64,000 bases of DNA from Dermanyssus gallinae. Lineage: Eukaryota > Arthropoda > Arachnida > Mesostigmata > Dermanyssidae. The DNA is taken from the NCBI GenBank assembly GCA_003439945.1, contig QVRM01001471.1, positions 466,501 to 530,500 on the forward strand, written 5' to 3'. A program made the position numbers and the translations under genes. The notes under the pieces were generated by a model. It saw only the letters and a program-made list of their open reading frames with translations. It was not told the DNA's origin and searched no databases. Shown here one piece after another: positions 46,991 to 59,083 of this stretch (positions are counted from its first letter, which is position 1; every line of letters begins with the position of its first letter).

Positions 46991-47929
46991 GAGCTCGCCG
47001 ACGACCGTGAGGCAGCATGTGCCAACCCAGTTTCCTGAAACTTTCCTGAAACCCCAAAGAATTTTGTTAATTAAGATCATTTAGTTAAGCTGCGAGAGGC
47101 CACTCATCGAAGCAATATTCAAGCAAACCGCTCCATGATACGTAGAACAGAATGCTCCATATCGAACACATCAACATGGCGGTCGAATCGTGGTTTCCTT
47201 TGGAAGCACAGAACATGATGAATCCCGTTCATCGTTAAAAAACGTCAGACTCGTAGTGTGTTCCACTCCATTCGCGATCGAATACAAAGAAGAGTGCAGT
47301 TTTATCAGTAATAATTTGTGTGCAATAATTGACCTGAGTGACATAACGTTTAGGGATTCTAGTTATATTTAAAAGAATTGAGTGCACATGCATTTTTACA
47401 GAGTTTACTTTAGTGTTCGCGATACAGGGCTGATCTCTCGTCTTATTAGGTGTAAGATCAGGAGCCATCTGGACATACCAGTCCATTGTGTGGAATAATT
47501 TAACGACGACGCAGGAACAGAAAAAGTCATCCCTAAACAAATACCCTTCAATACCAATTAGCCCCACACCCCGGTGTGTACGCCGAACATTCAGCATCAC
47601 TTGCCCCCGCATCCAACACAATTCGTGGCCTCCTTCAATTACGTTTTACTCCCCCGGTCCCAATGCCTATCAGCAAAATTCGACACATAATTGAAACACA
47701 GAGAAATTCACCAATGGCAAACCGCACTGTCTGACTATCCTTATATACGTCAAAACGCATTTATTACGCTTTCGTGAGGCGCCATAAACCAAGTACTGAA
47801 AAACAAGGGCCTCCCCCCTACCTACGGCGTATCCTAGCCTCTTACCTAAAAGACTGAGCATCTACCTACGAAGGCGTGGACGCTGTCACAGCCGGCGTCT
47901 CCCAAGAGTCTGTGCAAAAATTAACCGTA
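46991..47929. other. No recognisable gene
   Basis: The first part could include the eroded N-terminal region of the mariner relic. The open frame 47235-47621 (minus) shows no recognisable motif. Confidence 0.35.
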
Positions 47930-48500
47930 GTTTAAGTGACCCAAAGCATACAGAATCTAAATTTACACCTCGGAGATCACCCAGTAACACCCACGCCCAT
48001 GTTCAAGTATATGGGCGGCATTCTGGATAGGGCTCTCACAGGCGCATGCGCGCTAAGCAGCAAAAAAAAGCTCAGCTGAACTACAGAAAATTCTCCCACG
48101 GACCAGAAGAGCAACCGACTCTCGGCGCCGCCACCGGGCTCGCCTGTTCAAAAACTCCCTAGAACCTAAGAATTAAAGAATTGGGCATCAAGAAATCCCT
48201 TTTTTAAAAGCCGGACGGAGGGAATTGTAATCAGCAAAACAGACACCCTAAGCAAATAGGCTTAAATAATAGGAAGCAATCCAACCTGGTCGTCCCTAAT
48301 ACTAAACAAAATCTATACTCCCTGATCTCAAAAAATGGCACAGCCTCAAACACGGCTCGCTCACCTACTCACTTGCAACTGCTAACCGGTCACGGTGGCA
48401 GCTTTCAGCATTACTTACACTGCATTGGTGACTGACTCCCCCGTGTGCCGCATGTGCAACTAACGAGAAGCTGACTATGTGAGAGCTGCTACGAACGTTA
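47930..48500 (+). pseudogene. R1/Jockey-like LINE 3' remnant
   Basis: Frames include FKYMGGILDRALTGACALSS (about 48001-48060) and, later, LLTGHGGSFQHYLHCIG followed after a frame change by TDSPVCRMCN (48380-48465). These match the KYLGVxLD and LTGHG-x-F-x2-YL...C-x2-C blocks of LINE C-termini. It is heavily degraded. Confidence 0.55.
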
Positions 48501-48569
48501 CGCCTTTTTCGATACTAAGCGAGAGATACAGCCCTGGAACCTACGACGTTTTTAAAGACGACTAATTGG

Positions 48570-48900
48570 AAAATGCTTGCGTACACGGTGATATTCCCGA
48601 GATATTTCTGCCCTGCGCTTAAAGGGGGGGCCCCTAACCATCTCATATGGGCGGCCCCAGAGGTCGTCCTACGGCTCCTCTGGAAAGGACCTCCAGGAGC
48701 GTTTCTTGCTCTTGGAGATTTCCTTGCGCAGGAGGGCCCGCAAATTCTTGTACTCAGCCCCATAGCGTTGAACGGCCTCTCCATCATACGCGGATCGTCG
48801 AGCGCGAGTGACATACCGCCGCGCTCTTGGACACTTCTGCCGTATATGTGCAGCAGTCCACTAGTACCCTGCGAACCCCCCACTCCCTGCGGACGACAGC
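48570..48900 (-). pseudogene. R1-clade LINE linker fragment (between endonuclease and RT)
   Basis: One minus-strand frame reads AEYKNLRALLRKEISKSKKR, SWRSFPEEP and DDLWGRPYEMVRG. This is the conserved basic helix plus WG-x-PY/YK block located before the RT in R1-type ORF2. Ends of the element were not found. Confidence 0.6.
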
Positions 48901-49074
48901 GCTTCAGCAGGCGTTCTATTACTGTTCGTGGCGGCTTGTTGTGGTTGTTATGAACAGTGTCCATAATGAGCACTCAACTAGTGAGCATCCGTTTAGACTT
49001 GTATACACAGTTAGTTATGTACACAATATACACAACGGGCTAAGTGCATATACACTACCAGAAACCTACTGACC

Positions 49075-49150
49075 ACTCGGTCAGGGTGGACTACCGGTCG
49101 GCTGAAACCACTGCCCTGAATAGGCGACGTTCGAATTTCAAACGCTTCAA
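49075..49150 (+). other. Possible tRNA-like sequence
   Basis: A B-box-like GACGTTCGAATTTC near 49127 follows a GGTCAGGGTGG segment, with a T8 run downstream near 49163 (possible pol III stop). The fold is not convincing and there is no clear second copy. Confidence 0.25.
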
Positions 49151-49163
49151 ACACACGGACTTT

Positions 49164-49742
49164 TTTTTGTTAAAGAAAAGGAAAATCGAGTTTATCACAG
49201 TACCTCCCTACCGCTGAGACCGTCGAGTGCAATTGGTCAGTCTATTACAGGTCTCAGGTTACCGCACTCTTCAACCAAGTTTTACGGAGCAAAGCCAAAC
49301 GCGACCGCACTTAGCAAATGATAGAGGTAGACGTTAGTGGACCTTAAAACTGGGGAACCCTCTGGGATGCTAACTTGTAGAGGCGCTCCTCAAGAATCAT
49401 AAATCTTGAATTATGGTAAGAAGAATCGCACAAACTGTCTCCGAAGCAACACAATGTCGAGCAACCTAAATGGCAAGAAGAGTGGCCAGGTGAAGTAATC
49501 TCGAGAAGACAGTATTGCGGCCACTTCCGAAAAGGAGCAAAGAGGACGACTGGATTTAGTGAATTTGTAAGTCCGTGCCACAACTACACTACTGTACCTT
49601 TAACAAGAACGCCAGATGCATTTTACCCGCTGCCTCTATAAAAAAAAAATTAAACATAAAGGGTGAGACGTTACGCAGTCTACAGGCATCATATTTGGTT
49701 TGTAGATTATAGCAAAGTATTACGAGCCTGTTGAGTACTGCT
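49164..49742. other. No recognisable feature
   Basis: Nothing identified between the T8 run and the SINE. Confidence 0.4.
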
Positions 49743-49959
49743 AGGCGTAATCAATACTGTCGCGCCGGGTGGCGTGGTGCATTCACCTGTGCCTCGCGAC
49801 CGGAGGAGACACATAGGTGCGAGGGTTCGAGCCCTACCGCTGCACATTTGTATGTATGGGGGTCCGTCTATGAAGCAATGCGATAAGCAGTCCCGTGGAC
49901 GTTAAATGACCCTTGGCTGGGAATCAGCCCGAAGAGTATTTGTAGGTGTAATTAACACT
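49743..49959 (+). mobile_element. tRNA-derived SINE (family 1) with diverged 16-bp target-site duplication
   Basis: The body at about 49759-49943 has the head (GTCGCGCCGGGTGGCGTGG), B box (AGGGTTCGAGCCCTACCG), the GGGGTCCGTCTATGAAGCAA body and the TTGGCTGGGAATCAGCCC tail. AGGCGTAATCAATACT at 49743 and AGGTGTAATTAACACT at 49944 agree at 13 of 16 positions, fitting an old duplication. Confidence 0.8.
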
Positions 49960-50127
49960 ACGGTATATATATACATCACTAATATTTACTCATGGAGCAG
50001 TCTACGTCAGTGACAGGCCGGTTCATTAATCGTCTGATGCCCAAGCTGATATCCATGTTGTGGAGAGATTGTGATACAGTGCAACTCGAAACTGACGAGC
50101 CGTCTATCTTATCTTCTTCAAATGTAT

Positions 50128-50128
50128 G

Positions 50129-50194
<66 letters not shown>
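50128..50194. repeat. (TA)n microsatellite
   Basis: TA run lying about 50 bases before the start of the truncated LINE. Confidence 0.95.
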
Positions 50195-50201
<7 letters not shown>

Positions 50202-50243
50202 CACAGTTGTTTATATCTAGCTAACAGAGGTGAATACAAACAA

Positions 50244-51880
50244 ATGAGAGAATTACCCAAGAAAAAGAGTCGTGGTCCTGATGGGATCTATTACGAACAT
50301 TGGGCTAAGTCGTCCGATGTTTTAGCGGAGGAGCTGTGTAAGCTGTTTAATCAGATACTCAGCGGGGGACACATATCCCAGGTTTGGCACAAGGCCAGGC
50401 TTACTCTGCTATTCAAGGGCAAAAACGGTGACAACGTGGACGATCCAAATCTCTTTCGGGGTATCGCGTCGGAACGCACTCTCAAGAAAATCTTCGCTAA
50501 GTTGATTATCTCGAGGGCGCTTCCAACTGTGGAGAAGGCCTTACCTCCGGAGCAATTCGGATTCAGGAAAGGTCGAGGTACACAGGACGCGATCCACGTA
50601 CTCCAGTCGGAAGTTGAACGGGTGCTGGCTGTGCCCGGGGGTCACTTGTACGCCGTCTTTATCGATTGTGTCAAGGCCTTCGACAAAGCTCCCCGTCACC
50701 TACTAGTCGATTCATTTCGACATGCTGGGGTGGGTGGTTCTTTCCTACGAGTGCTCTCCAGCTTCTTTGCTGAAGACCGCCTTGAAGTAAACGTAAGGGG
50801 CGAAGACACCTTGCAGCTCTGTCAAAACGTAGGGACCCCCCAAGGGGACCCTCTCAGTTGCCTGGCATTCTCCTTGCTCATCGCAGACCTAGCTCGCCAT
50901 GTGCGGGAGGAGTTTAGAAACGCCGTCGTCATGTATGCGGATGATATAGTAGTGGCCCACCGGGACCGCGGTGCCATTCGTTGAATTGTCGGCGACGTCG
51001 AAAGTTACCTTCACCGTAAGGGCCTGCAAATAAATGCGCGGAAGACGAAAGCCATGAAGTTTCGCCGTGGGGGTCGATTGGCCGCAGCTGACGTAATACC
51101 CTGTTGTGGCCAACCGCTGGAGTTTGTCAACTCTTTCCCGTATCTGGGTCTGAGGCTACACTATACGGGAACGACCTTTACCCAGCACATCGGCGACAGG
51201 TGTCGAGCGGCTATTACCTCTATTCACACAGAGGTGACCCTCGACGACTGTCTTTGAGTGCGGCCGTGCGTCTTTATGAGCTTAAGATTGTGCCAATGTT
51301 AAGCTACAGCCTTGGCAGGGTGTGGGGCCATCTTTCAGCGGCAAATTTTGCGCAGCTAGAAAGATGCTTCACAATATATATGAAGCGGGTCCTTTGCTTA
51401 CCCCGGACGGCAAAAAGCCGCTTCGTGTATCTGCTAGCGGGTTGCGGGCCGGCAGTGGAAACAATCAGAGCCAGGCTTAGGTCACCTATTACTGGACCAC
51501 TTCAACAATTTTTGTTGGAGTGGCAGGGAAAAGTGACCGAGGCCTCGGCAGAGGTAGCGCAATTGGATGTGTACCTCGCCAGGGAGCTTTGGGATGGAAT
51601 GGCATGCACTAGCCGGCACGTGTACACAAGATACATTGTGCATGGCTATCATCACTTGGTATGTTCGACCCAAGGATTTCACCAAGTTGACGATCAATGT
51701 CGTTGCCGGTTCTGCTCGCAGATATGCGCTAAATACCACGCAGCGAGCTGCCAGAAGCATCGGCGGTCTTTGCACTTTTTCGCCGGGTGGGACGGTCGCT
51801 GAAGTGTTTCAATTGTATAAAAGGAATGAATTGTATTGAAATTATGTACCATCTTGAAATGCAATGTTATTGCAAAATAA
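50244..51880 (+). pseudogene. 5'-truncated LINE ORF2 (RT plus YHAASC knuckle)
   Basis: The frame opens at KKKSRGPDGIYYEHWAKSS and continues through LFKGKNGDNVDDPNLFRGIA, EQFGFRKGRGTQDAIHVLQ, motif A AVFIDCVKAFDKAPRH, motif B TPQGDPLSCLAFSLL and catalytic YADDIVV (50934 on). A TGA at 50982-50984 breaks it, after which the same frame resumes (VESYLHRKGLQINARKTKAM). A second change near 51240-51257 shifts the frame to LSAAVRLYELKIVPMLSYSL. The terminal knuckle CRFCSQICAKYHAASC ends near 51755. An AATAAA follows at about 51876. The endonuclease is absent. The clade is not determined; it is related to the 40565-42742 LINE by its knuckle. Confidence 0.85.
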
Positions 51881-54749
51881 AACGAGTAATATGCCAATAC
51901 AAACAAATGTATACATAAGGATGTGTAAAAACGAGGTCAGCTACATATTGGCGGCAAGTGTAACCCGTTGAGAAACCCTTTATTTAGGTAGCAATGGTCC
52001 ACTTGCACTTGAAGCCAGCTGACGGTGGCCGGCCAGATCGGCAAGGAAAGTAGACTAAAGTGGGACACCAAGAAACCAACGATGGGCTGAAAAAAACGTG
52101 AGCATTGGGCGTCACGTCAAACCGAGGATGCCTTCGCAGGCGATCCCGGAAATATCGATATGGCCAACGATGCTGCCGCCAATGTAAAACATGCCGAGAC
52201 TGCTAATGGAGCACAAGGCTAGAATGCGATGAACTGGAAACGACGCAGCAAATGCTACGGAGCACAATACATCTGTTGTATCATTATTGTGTAAGGGCGG
52301 TGACATCTATCATCCGGCCCCATCCACATATGTTTGCCGTTCGTTGTTGCACTTGTTTTTCGATACAAAGACGCGACGCTAATTGTATATTTAATATCTT
52401 ATTTAAAAGTCGGATTAGGTAGCCTCCTGCATTCAGGCAGATACATCACGTATGACAGCTAAGATGCGTTTCTGATATTGTATCATTTGAATGGTTTTCA
52501 TTTAGATAGTGCCCTCGGTTCAGAAACGTGATATTCAAAATGCTAAATTTAACATGAGTCCTGCGCTTATTTGTGGTGTACATTCTGCTGTATATATCAC
52601 ACTTAGTAAATATCGTATTGCGTTGTAACTGCTTAAGTGTCAGCTATGGAAGCCGTTGCAAACACTCTAAATAAATATCTGCTCCCAATCTTTTTAAAAA
52701 AATGCGACGACGACGACGAAGAAAGTTAGAGAAAGGTGCTGTATCGTTGTATTGAGATAACTTTTATAGATATGCTTTAAGTTTGCAAGATGTTCCATAC
52801 CGGTATGCAATATAAATTTTGCCACTGAATTCCGGTGCAGAAGGGCATTCGATATACGAACGGGTAGGAGCTAAAAGCTCGCATTCGTACCTTTATAGGC
52901 ATAATTAGTAAATTTGCATTAAAAACCATCGATTTAGTTGGGTCTGTCTATGCACTGACGCTGGACTTTGTACGTAGGATATTCTTTTGCTCTGGCATGC
53001 TGCAAAAATAGCTCTATGGGTTCCGCTAAAAGCTGCTTGTTTAAAAACTAGGGGAGATGCCATCAGCTGCAGTATGGGTGCATTTTTGTGTCCGATGCAT
53101 AAGTTTCATAATAATAGCAAATGTATTAAGCTCGACAGGCGAGTTGCGGTAGATCGTGGTAGATCTCACAAGACGTTGCCACGATTGAGGCGAAGGCTAC
53201 TGACACAGGGTTGATCAAAGATGAGGAATGAGACTCTAGTTGTTTAACCTCTTCATGAGGCGCGAGTTGGCGTAGCAGAGCAGGGACCGGCTGCCCTGGG
53301 CGCTTATGCCCATCTCAGTCAGGGTGCGAAGAGATTTGTCGTTTGAGCTAGACTAGCCATGAGCGTATTTTTCGACCTTCTGATCGGCCATTAGAAGTGA
53401 AGGTGACCAGAAAACGAAAGCACATTTTGAATGTATTGTAGACCTCGTTAACATAGGAGCCGTCGAAAAAGAAAATACCACTCTGCCTCTCGAACCAAGA
53501 TCCAACCGGAAGCAGCGGAAAGCATTGCTGAACGAAAGCTCTGCGTTTATTATGGACTGATTAAACAGAATAGTAAGATCAACTGTGTTGCATACACTGT
53601 AAGAGAGAAGACAATCAATAGCATCATATTTTGCTTATTTGGGGTTGGGCGTGTCACTCCTAGCTGGAACGATTTCTCGGAATCGCAAGCTAATGCAATC
53701 CTGCGGACAAGCAGAACGACGAGACCCGGCGTGCAATAAACGGTGGCTAACGAAGTACCGCGTGACTTCTACAACACGTCGACAGAACCGTCACGCATGG
53801 CAATGCACATTTGCCGACAAAACAATCATCAATGGTCAAATGCTCATACCTGATCAAGTCAGATGTTCTCGCATTCTAAGAGGAGACATGGGCAGCCATA
53901 GATGCGCCTTTTCATCAAAGTTTCTGTAATGCACTTCAAATTCGTTATTCGACTTGAACAGTTGGGCCTCTATGTTGCTAATATGTTCCGAATAGATTAG
54001 TGACATTGGTCATCGGGAAAAAGATCCCGTCTTTACGTGACAGGCTAGAACCAGACAGAAGCAATCATAGGTCTTTCTTTATTTTTTCGTTCAATTGTTC
54101 GCTAGCAACAGGTTCAAGCTACTCCCTAAGCAGCGTGTACTATGAAGACATACACTTTACATTTAATAATGGGGCTACTAAATTATAAAGTTGGTCGGCT
54201 GCTTCCGAGGGGTGTCAAGCATCTTCTGTGATGTTGCCAGCTAATACGCTGTTTTCTAAAATATTTTTTTTGTCGTAATTTAGTTTGTTTTCTGAATCCA
54301 GGCAATCGATAATGACTAAAACTGTTTTCCTCAATACCCGAAACGGAAATTGGCTAGGTAAGAAAAAAGCGTTTGCTCGTCTACGGCTACCTGTTGTATT
54401 CTCTTCGAATAATGTTTAGCAATTCACCTTTGCTTTTATTCGTTTTGGACACAACGCGCAAGTCAAGTACTACTTTTTATTTCATTATTTTTAGATATGC
54501 ATGTTGAAACGTCTATATGCAAAATTAGTTGTGATTCTATTCGATACGTTTGATCCATTTTGCTAGCGATTTGCACTCACAAGATGTTTGAGATTTATGC
54601 ATGCATATATATTCGTTCTAACAATATATTTTCTCGAGGCTTTTTAGCGTATATCACACCAGACGAAAAATACAAAGACATCATATGCAAAAATGCAAAT
54701 TGCGTCTTTCGAGTGTTACAAAGTTTGCTACTGAGAGATGTCCCCAGGC
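51881..54749. other. Long stretch with no recognisable gene
   Basis: Nearly 2.9 kb of AT-leaning sequence. Open frames (52987-53214, 53639-53929) have no recognised motif. A short GAC trinucleotide run lies at about 52705-52720. Confidence 0.45.
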
Positions 54750-55470
54750 TCACTAAGACATTAAACTAACACTGACACAATTTTACGCTCAAGAAGTCGC
54801 ACTGCAACACCTAGGGGCAGCCTTCGAACATCTCTTACCTCAGGGTAACAGATGCAATTGCTACCTATCCGCGACGAGCTGTGGAAAGGTCGTTTCCACA
54901 AAGCGGACCCTAAGTCCCAAATATGGAAAGGAGTAAACAAAGCCCAGCGATCGGTTACGGAGATCATTTTCTCTGCCGCAACCGGTCGACCTCCTCGATG
55001 AAACGTGCTTGCTTTTGTCTTCCCTGAATTAGCTTGAAGCCTCAGCGAGGGGCTTTGCCGAAAACATTTTCACAGCCTATGAGGACTGCATCTAAGTGAC
55101 TTCCTGGTTTTGCCAGCAAGAGCTGACAACCTCAGGCTGGAGTATATCGATTGCGTCCTGTGTAACTCGGCTCTTCCTGAATTGCTCCGGTGGAAAGGCC
55201 GGCTTGCGGGCATAAAGTATGCAGCCCCCTTTAAGTGTCTGTATGGACAGAAGCCCAACAATAAAGCCCATCTGCCGATTCTGCCCAATGCTCGTAGTAG
55301 ACGGCAGCGATTTTCTCATACCTGAGTGACAAATTCATGAGCTGCTGTTCTAACGTGAGCCGCTGCTCGACTAAAGGATCAGGAATCGGTGCAAGTCCAT
55401 CCAGCAGCAAAGGTATCAGGAGCTCACGAACCTGCTGCTCCGTCACACTGTGCACACTCTTCTGCCGGTG
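54750..55470 (-). pseudogene. Degraded relative of the 50244-51880 LINE
   Basis: On the minus strand: IAAVYYEHWAES (55310-55270), KPAFPPEQFRKSRVTQDAID (about 55220-55160) and LPLGVAVRLLERKIVSVL (near 54800). These match DGIYYEHWAKSS, KALPPEQFGFRKGRGTQDAI and SAAVRLYELKIVPML of the better copy. The segment with the catalytic residues is absent, so a deletion is likely. Confidence 0.6.
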
Positions 55471-55912
55471 GCGACATTTAGCATTTTTTAACCAAATATA
55501 TCACATTGATCAAGAACGAAGCTTTACCAAGCTTTAGGATTTTTCTTTTTTTTAAATAAGATTCAAGGCAATGCAGCATCAACTGGCAACTGGCTGTTTT
55601 ACCAAATATAAATTAAAACAGACGTACAGGCCTTAAGCCCTCGGACAAGGCTCATGAAACGTTCATGGTACATATGATACGAGTTATTAATGTACGCAAT
55701 AAACCCGAATGCATAAACCCGAAACTATTAAGTTACACAATAAATACGTCCTTGTAATGTGCCTTATGCGCCATGTCCGGACCAAACGCAACCCAAACAT
55801 GGCAGCAGAGTCGCAGGCCAATCTTATTACACCCTTTCGTTAATAATAATGAAAAAAATTAAAAGGAGGCTTTTAGAATAGTATACATATGACATAACAC
55901 GCTAATATGAGC

Positions 55913-55914
<2 letters not shown>
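55471..55914. other. No recognisable feature
   Basis: AT-rich spacer, nothing identified. Confidence 0.4.

Positions 55915-55966
<52 letters not shown>
55915..55966. repeat. (TA)n microsatellite
   Basis: Uninterrupted TA run with no recognisable element at either end. Confidence 0.95.
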
Positions 55967-55971
<5 letters not shown>

Positions 55972-56289
55972 TTTAACGCTTTGATAACTACGTTTTAGAC
56001 CCTCGTAATGGGCTAAGTTGCCTGTGGCACGGTAGCGTCTAAATGCGTCTATCGTCATCGTATTTTCATTACTGGATTCATATATGCATTCTCCAGCAGA
56101 AGTATATAGCAGCAGGGCACTGATAACCACATCCAACAGCAACGATCATCAAGGCAGGGGCTTCTTAGTCATGGTTGCCCCGTTTCGAATAGTGTGTTAG
56201 TCGTCTAAGCCATCGCCGCTACAAAATGAAATATATGTACAAATTGTCAGTGTGTAAACAATAAAACCACAAAATTAAAACACTACTTT

Positions 56290-56696
56290 ACGAGTCATGT
56301 GTTTCCTCGTTCTTTAGCTTCAACAGATTATGACGTTTAAAAACAACGGCACGGTCTGCTTTTCAAAGCGCGAAGCGTGGTAGTTCGTTTCAAACGAACT
56401 GTATTTAGGCCAGTGCCGGAAAACGGTGAGTCTGATCCCGGGCACCCTAAGTTGACCTTCGTAGCGCTGCGACCGTACTGGGGTTAGGGCGATATCGATA
56501 GCACAATTTGAAGGAAATCTATTGTTTTGCACCTTATGGGCTAGCGGGCCTTCCATTGTTTTGCACCTTATGGGCCTCAGGCTTGAGGAGGCCAAGCCCG
56601 GTATACCACGGAGTTACACGCGCGCGACGAGCAAGAACAATCATGCCTATAATCGAGTCAATCTGAACGACCCCAACGTTTTGTAAGCTCATTGAG
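56290..56696 (-). pseudogene. 5'-truncated LINE 3' fragment starting at a (TA)n run
   Basis: Minus-strand ARRARVTPWYTGLGLLKPE and IALTPVRSQRYEGQLRVPG, followed by the shared 3' region, match the element at 30779-31535. A 21-base block (TTGTTTTGCACCTTATGGGC) is duplicated at about 56522 and 56553. The 5' end lies at the edge of the TA repeat at 56697. Confidence 0.7.
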
Positions 56697-56715
56697 TATA
56701 TATATATATATATAT

Positions 56716-56780
<65 letters not shown>
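56697..56780. repeat. (TA)n microsatellite
   Basis: TA run with a short ACACA interruption near 56716. It is the 5' boundary of the truncated LINE. Confidence 0.95.
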
Positions 56781-56784
<4 letters not shown>

Positions 56785-57194
56785 GTTTCTTAAATAAAAA
56801 ACATATTTTGAGAACGATATAGGAAATTGTAAAGTCCGTTAAAGCAAAATTTTCCCAAATAACACGCTTTCATAAAAAATTAACTTTCTATGTGTGCAAA
56901 ACAAATTTTATAGGCCCTTTAGCAGATACTAGAATAAGACGTTGGGGAAAATCATCTAGAAATTCGGCTCTCTGTAACTCATACAGGTATATCTATCGCG
57001 CGTACAAAGCTGACTCTAAATAACCGCGTTTCTATTTCTAATACGACGGCTGTTGTCTCTGTAGGCAACCCGCTACTGGCCGCGTTAAATGTGTTTCGAT
57101 TCAATTCGTTCCATATCGTATTATTGTTTAGTAGATAATATTGTTTAATTCTGTTTATTTTTTACATTATGTATAATATACACCTCATACGGCT

Positions 57195-57700
57195 TTATTT
57201 ATAATTCTTTATCTGCTTCATGTTTCTGGCGAGAGAAGTGCAATGATAATTGCTCCATTGCTGTGTATTCCATTGCATAGTACTTGGCACACATTTGCCA
57301 GTGGAACCGACAATTGCACAACTCATACTCCTCGTAAAAGGCGGCATATGAACATACCGGGTATATAACCATGCACTATGTACCTGGTGTAGACGTGGCG
57401 ACTGCCATATGTTGGACCAGACCAGACTATAGGCGCAAGGCATTGAATACGACCAAATCCCGACATACCGTCTAGCCGGTTCGACCTAAGCTTCCCACTC
57501 CAAAATAGCACATTCGTAAGGTACTGTGTGCGGCATCTCTGTAGTCAGTCGATTTTTAGGCTTGAATTTTATGGCTTTGGATTACCTGGTGCTTATTTCA
57601 AGTACCTTCGAGACAAGGAACGCCTCTTCTATAGAGAAAATGCGCTTGATGGCACCTAGGTCGCAATGTGCGACACCCATCACCACTACGGCTTATTAAT
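57195..57700 (-). pseudogene. C-terminal LINE relic (LINE group of 50244-51880)
   Basis: YGSRHVYTRYIVHGYIPGMF (about 57410-57345) matches TSRHVYTRYIVHGYHHLVC of the 50244 element. Upstream, CHQAHFLYRRGVP and ECAILEWEA fit the preceding post-RT segment with frame changes. The closing knuckle is lost. Confidence 0.6.
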
Positions 57701-59038
57701 ACCTCCGTCAGACGAAACAGAAGAGTTCAGCGAAGAGAAGGGTACATGAGTCGCAATTTAGCGGGTCCCCCTGCCGAGTTCCCACATTTTGTCTTTATCT
57801 CCAATATACCGTCTACCAAGTGTTCGCATAAAAAAATACTTGCTATTAGACTTGAGAGAGCCACTCACTGAGTCGAATCCGCCGAATAATCATTTTGCAT
57901 AATTTTTTTTCAATGTAAGTTCTGACGCCGCTCCGCGATAGAGATTTGAATCTTGAGTTTGTCATAACCCCCCTCCCCCTTTATAATCACATTACGTAAG
58001 TAACTTACAAAGAGTTTCCGCCCAAAGAGGGAGTAACCGGATGCTGTACAGGTGGAGACGCGGCCGCAGCGTCACAATTAGTAAAACGCACGTTAGGTGA
58101 CTCCATACCTGTTCGTCACTAAGCGGGTTTACCCGCCCTACAAGATCGCGCGATACAAGCTGAGGGCTTTTGCTCTGCTCCCTCAAGCAGTCCTTGTTCC
58201 TTCCGTTGTTCCGTTTTGCGGCCATAACAGAGTCTTATATCGGCCTCTCTACGCTCACAGTGATTCCGCCTGGCTTGCAGTAATGATAGTACTCTTGCTT
58301 TTGCTTGGCACAGCACAACAACCCGGGCACTTCTCTGTGGACGAGTTGGCAGACTCGTGAAAACCATGGACGTCATGCCTTTCACCATAAAGTTCTCCAT
58401 TTTACTGCACGTCTCGATCGTTCGCTCCAGCAGATCGCAGGTGGTGTCGATATCAGAGCTTACCTCAACCGACCGCCCATCCCGCTCTGTCTAAAAGAAG
58501 TAGATCAATCCGTCTCATTGCAGACCAACACGGCAGGTTGTGTCGATCTCGCTGAACTCCGGGAAGATCGATAACGGCCACCACTGGTTGGTGTTCTCGA
58601 GCCGTCTCCTCAAGAACGTCGAAACTTTTAATTTCACGGTTAACAAGGTTGTTCTTTGAAGACCTTCCCAGGTTTTGTATAGAATTCTACATCATCTATT
58701 CCATCGGTTACGATACACTTCTGCGTTTTATGTTTTGTTTTGTTGTCTCGTCGTTTCGAAACCATAACAAAGCCGTCGTCTGCCTTCTCCTTCTGTTGTG
58801 GGTCAGCTGTCTCTGCTATCGATGTTGTTGTTGTTGTTGTTTGTTGTTATTCCTCAACTTCGCAGAAACCGAGCGTCGGCGCATACGCGGTTGTTTTTGC
58901 TGGTCTCTCCAACAAGCTTTCTTGTTTTCTCCGTTGTGTGCTGGTCGTGCCTCCTTGACCTTCCGCGCTGTCCGCGTTCCGCCGCTTTTATCCGCGCTAA
59001 TTTTGTTACTTAGCGTGGAGTAACAACGCTACTTACCA
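57701..59038. other. No recognisable gene; TGT trinucleotide run
   Basis: Open frames at 58097-58360, 58649-59023 and the overlapping minus-strand frame have no recognised domain. A (TGT)n run at about 58824-58850 gives Val or Cys tracts in the predicted translations, which look artificial. Confidence 0.4.
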
Positions 59039-59083
59039 TCGCACCCCTTACAATGGCAAGCCCCCTGTCATGGCAAGGGGTGC
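59039..59083. repeat. GC-rich hairpin
   Basis: CGCACCCCTT and AAGGGGTGCG are perfect arms with a 25-base spacer that extends the stem imperfectly (CAATGGCAAG and CATGGC). Confidence 0.75.

Noticed and set aside
48515..48973. 152-residue open frame on the minus strand as a host gene
   Set aside because: Another frame of the same strand reads as an R1 LINE linker, so the long frame is a shadow of a decayed element.
58649..59023. 124-residue open frame with Val or Cys runs
   Set aside because: The runs come from a TGT trinucleotide repeat, three overlapping frames are open at once, and there is no recognised domain.
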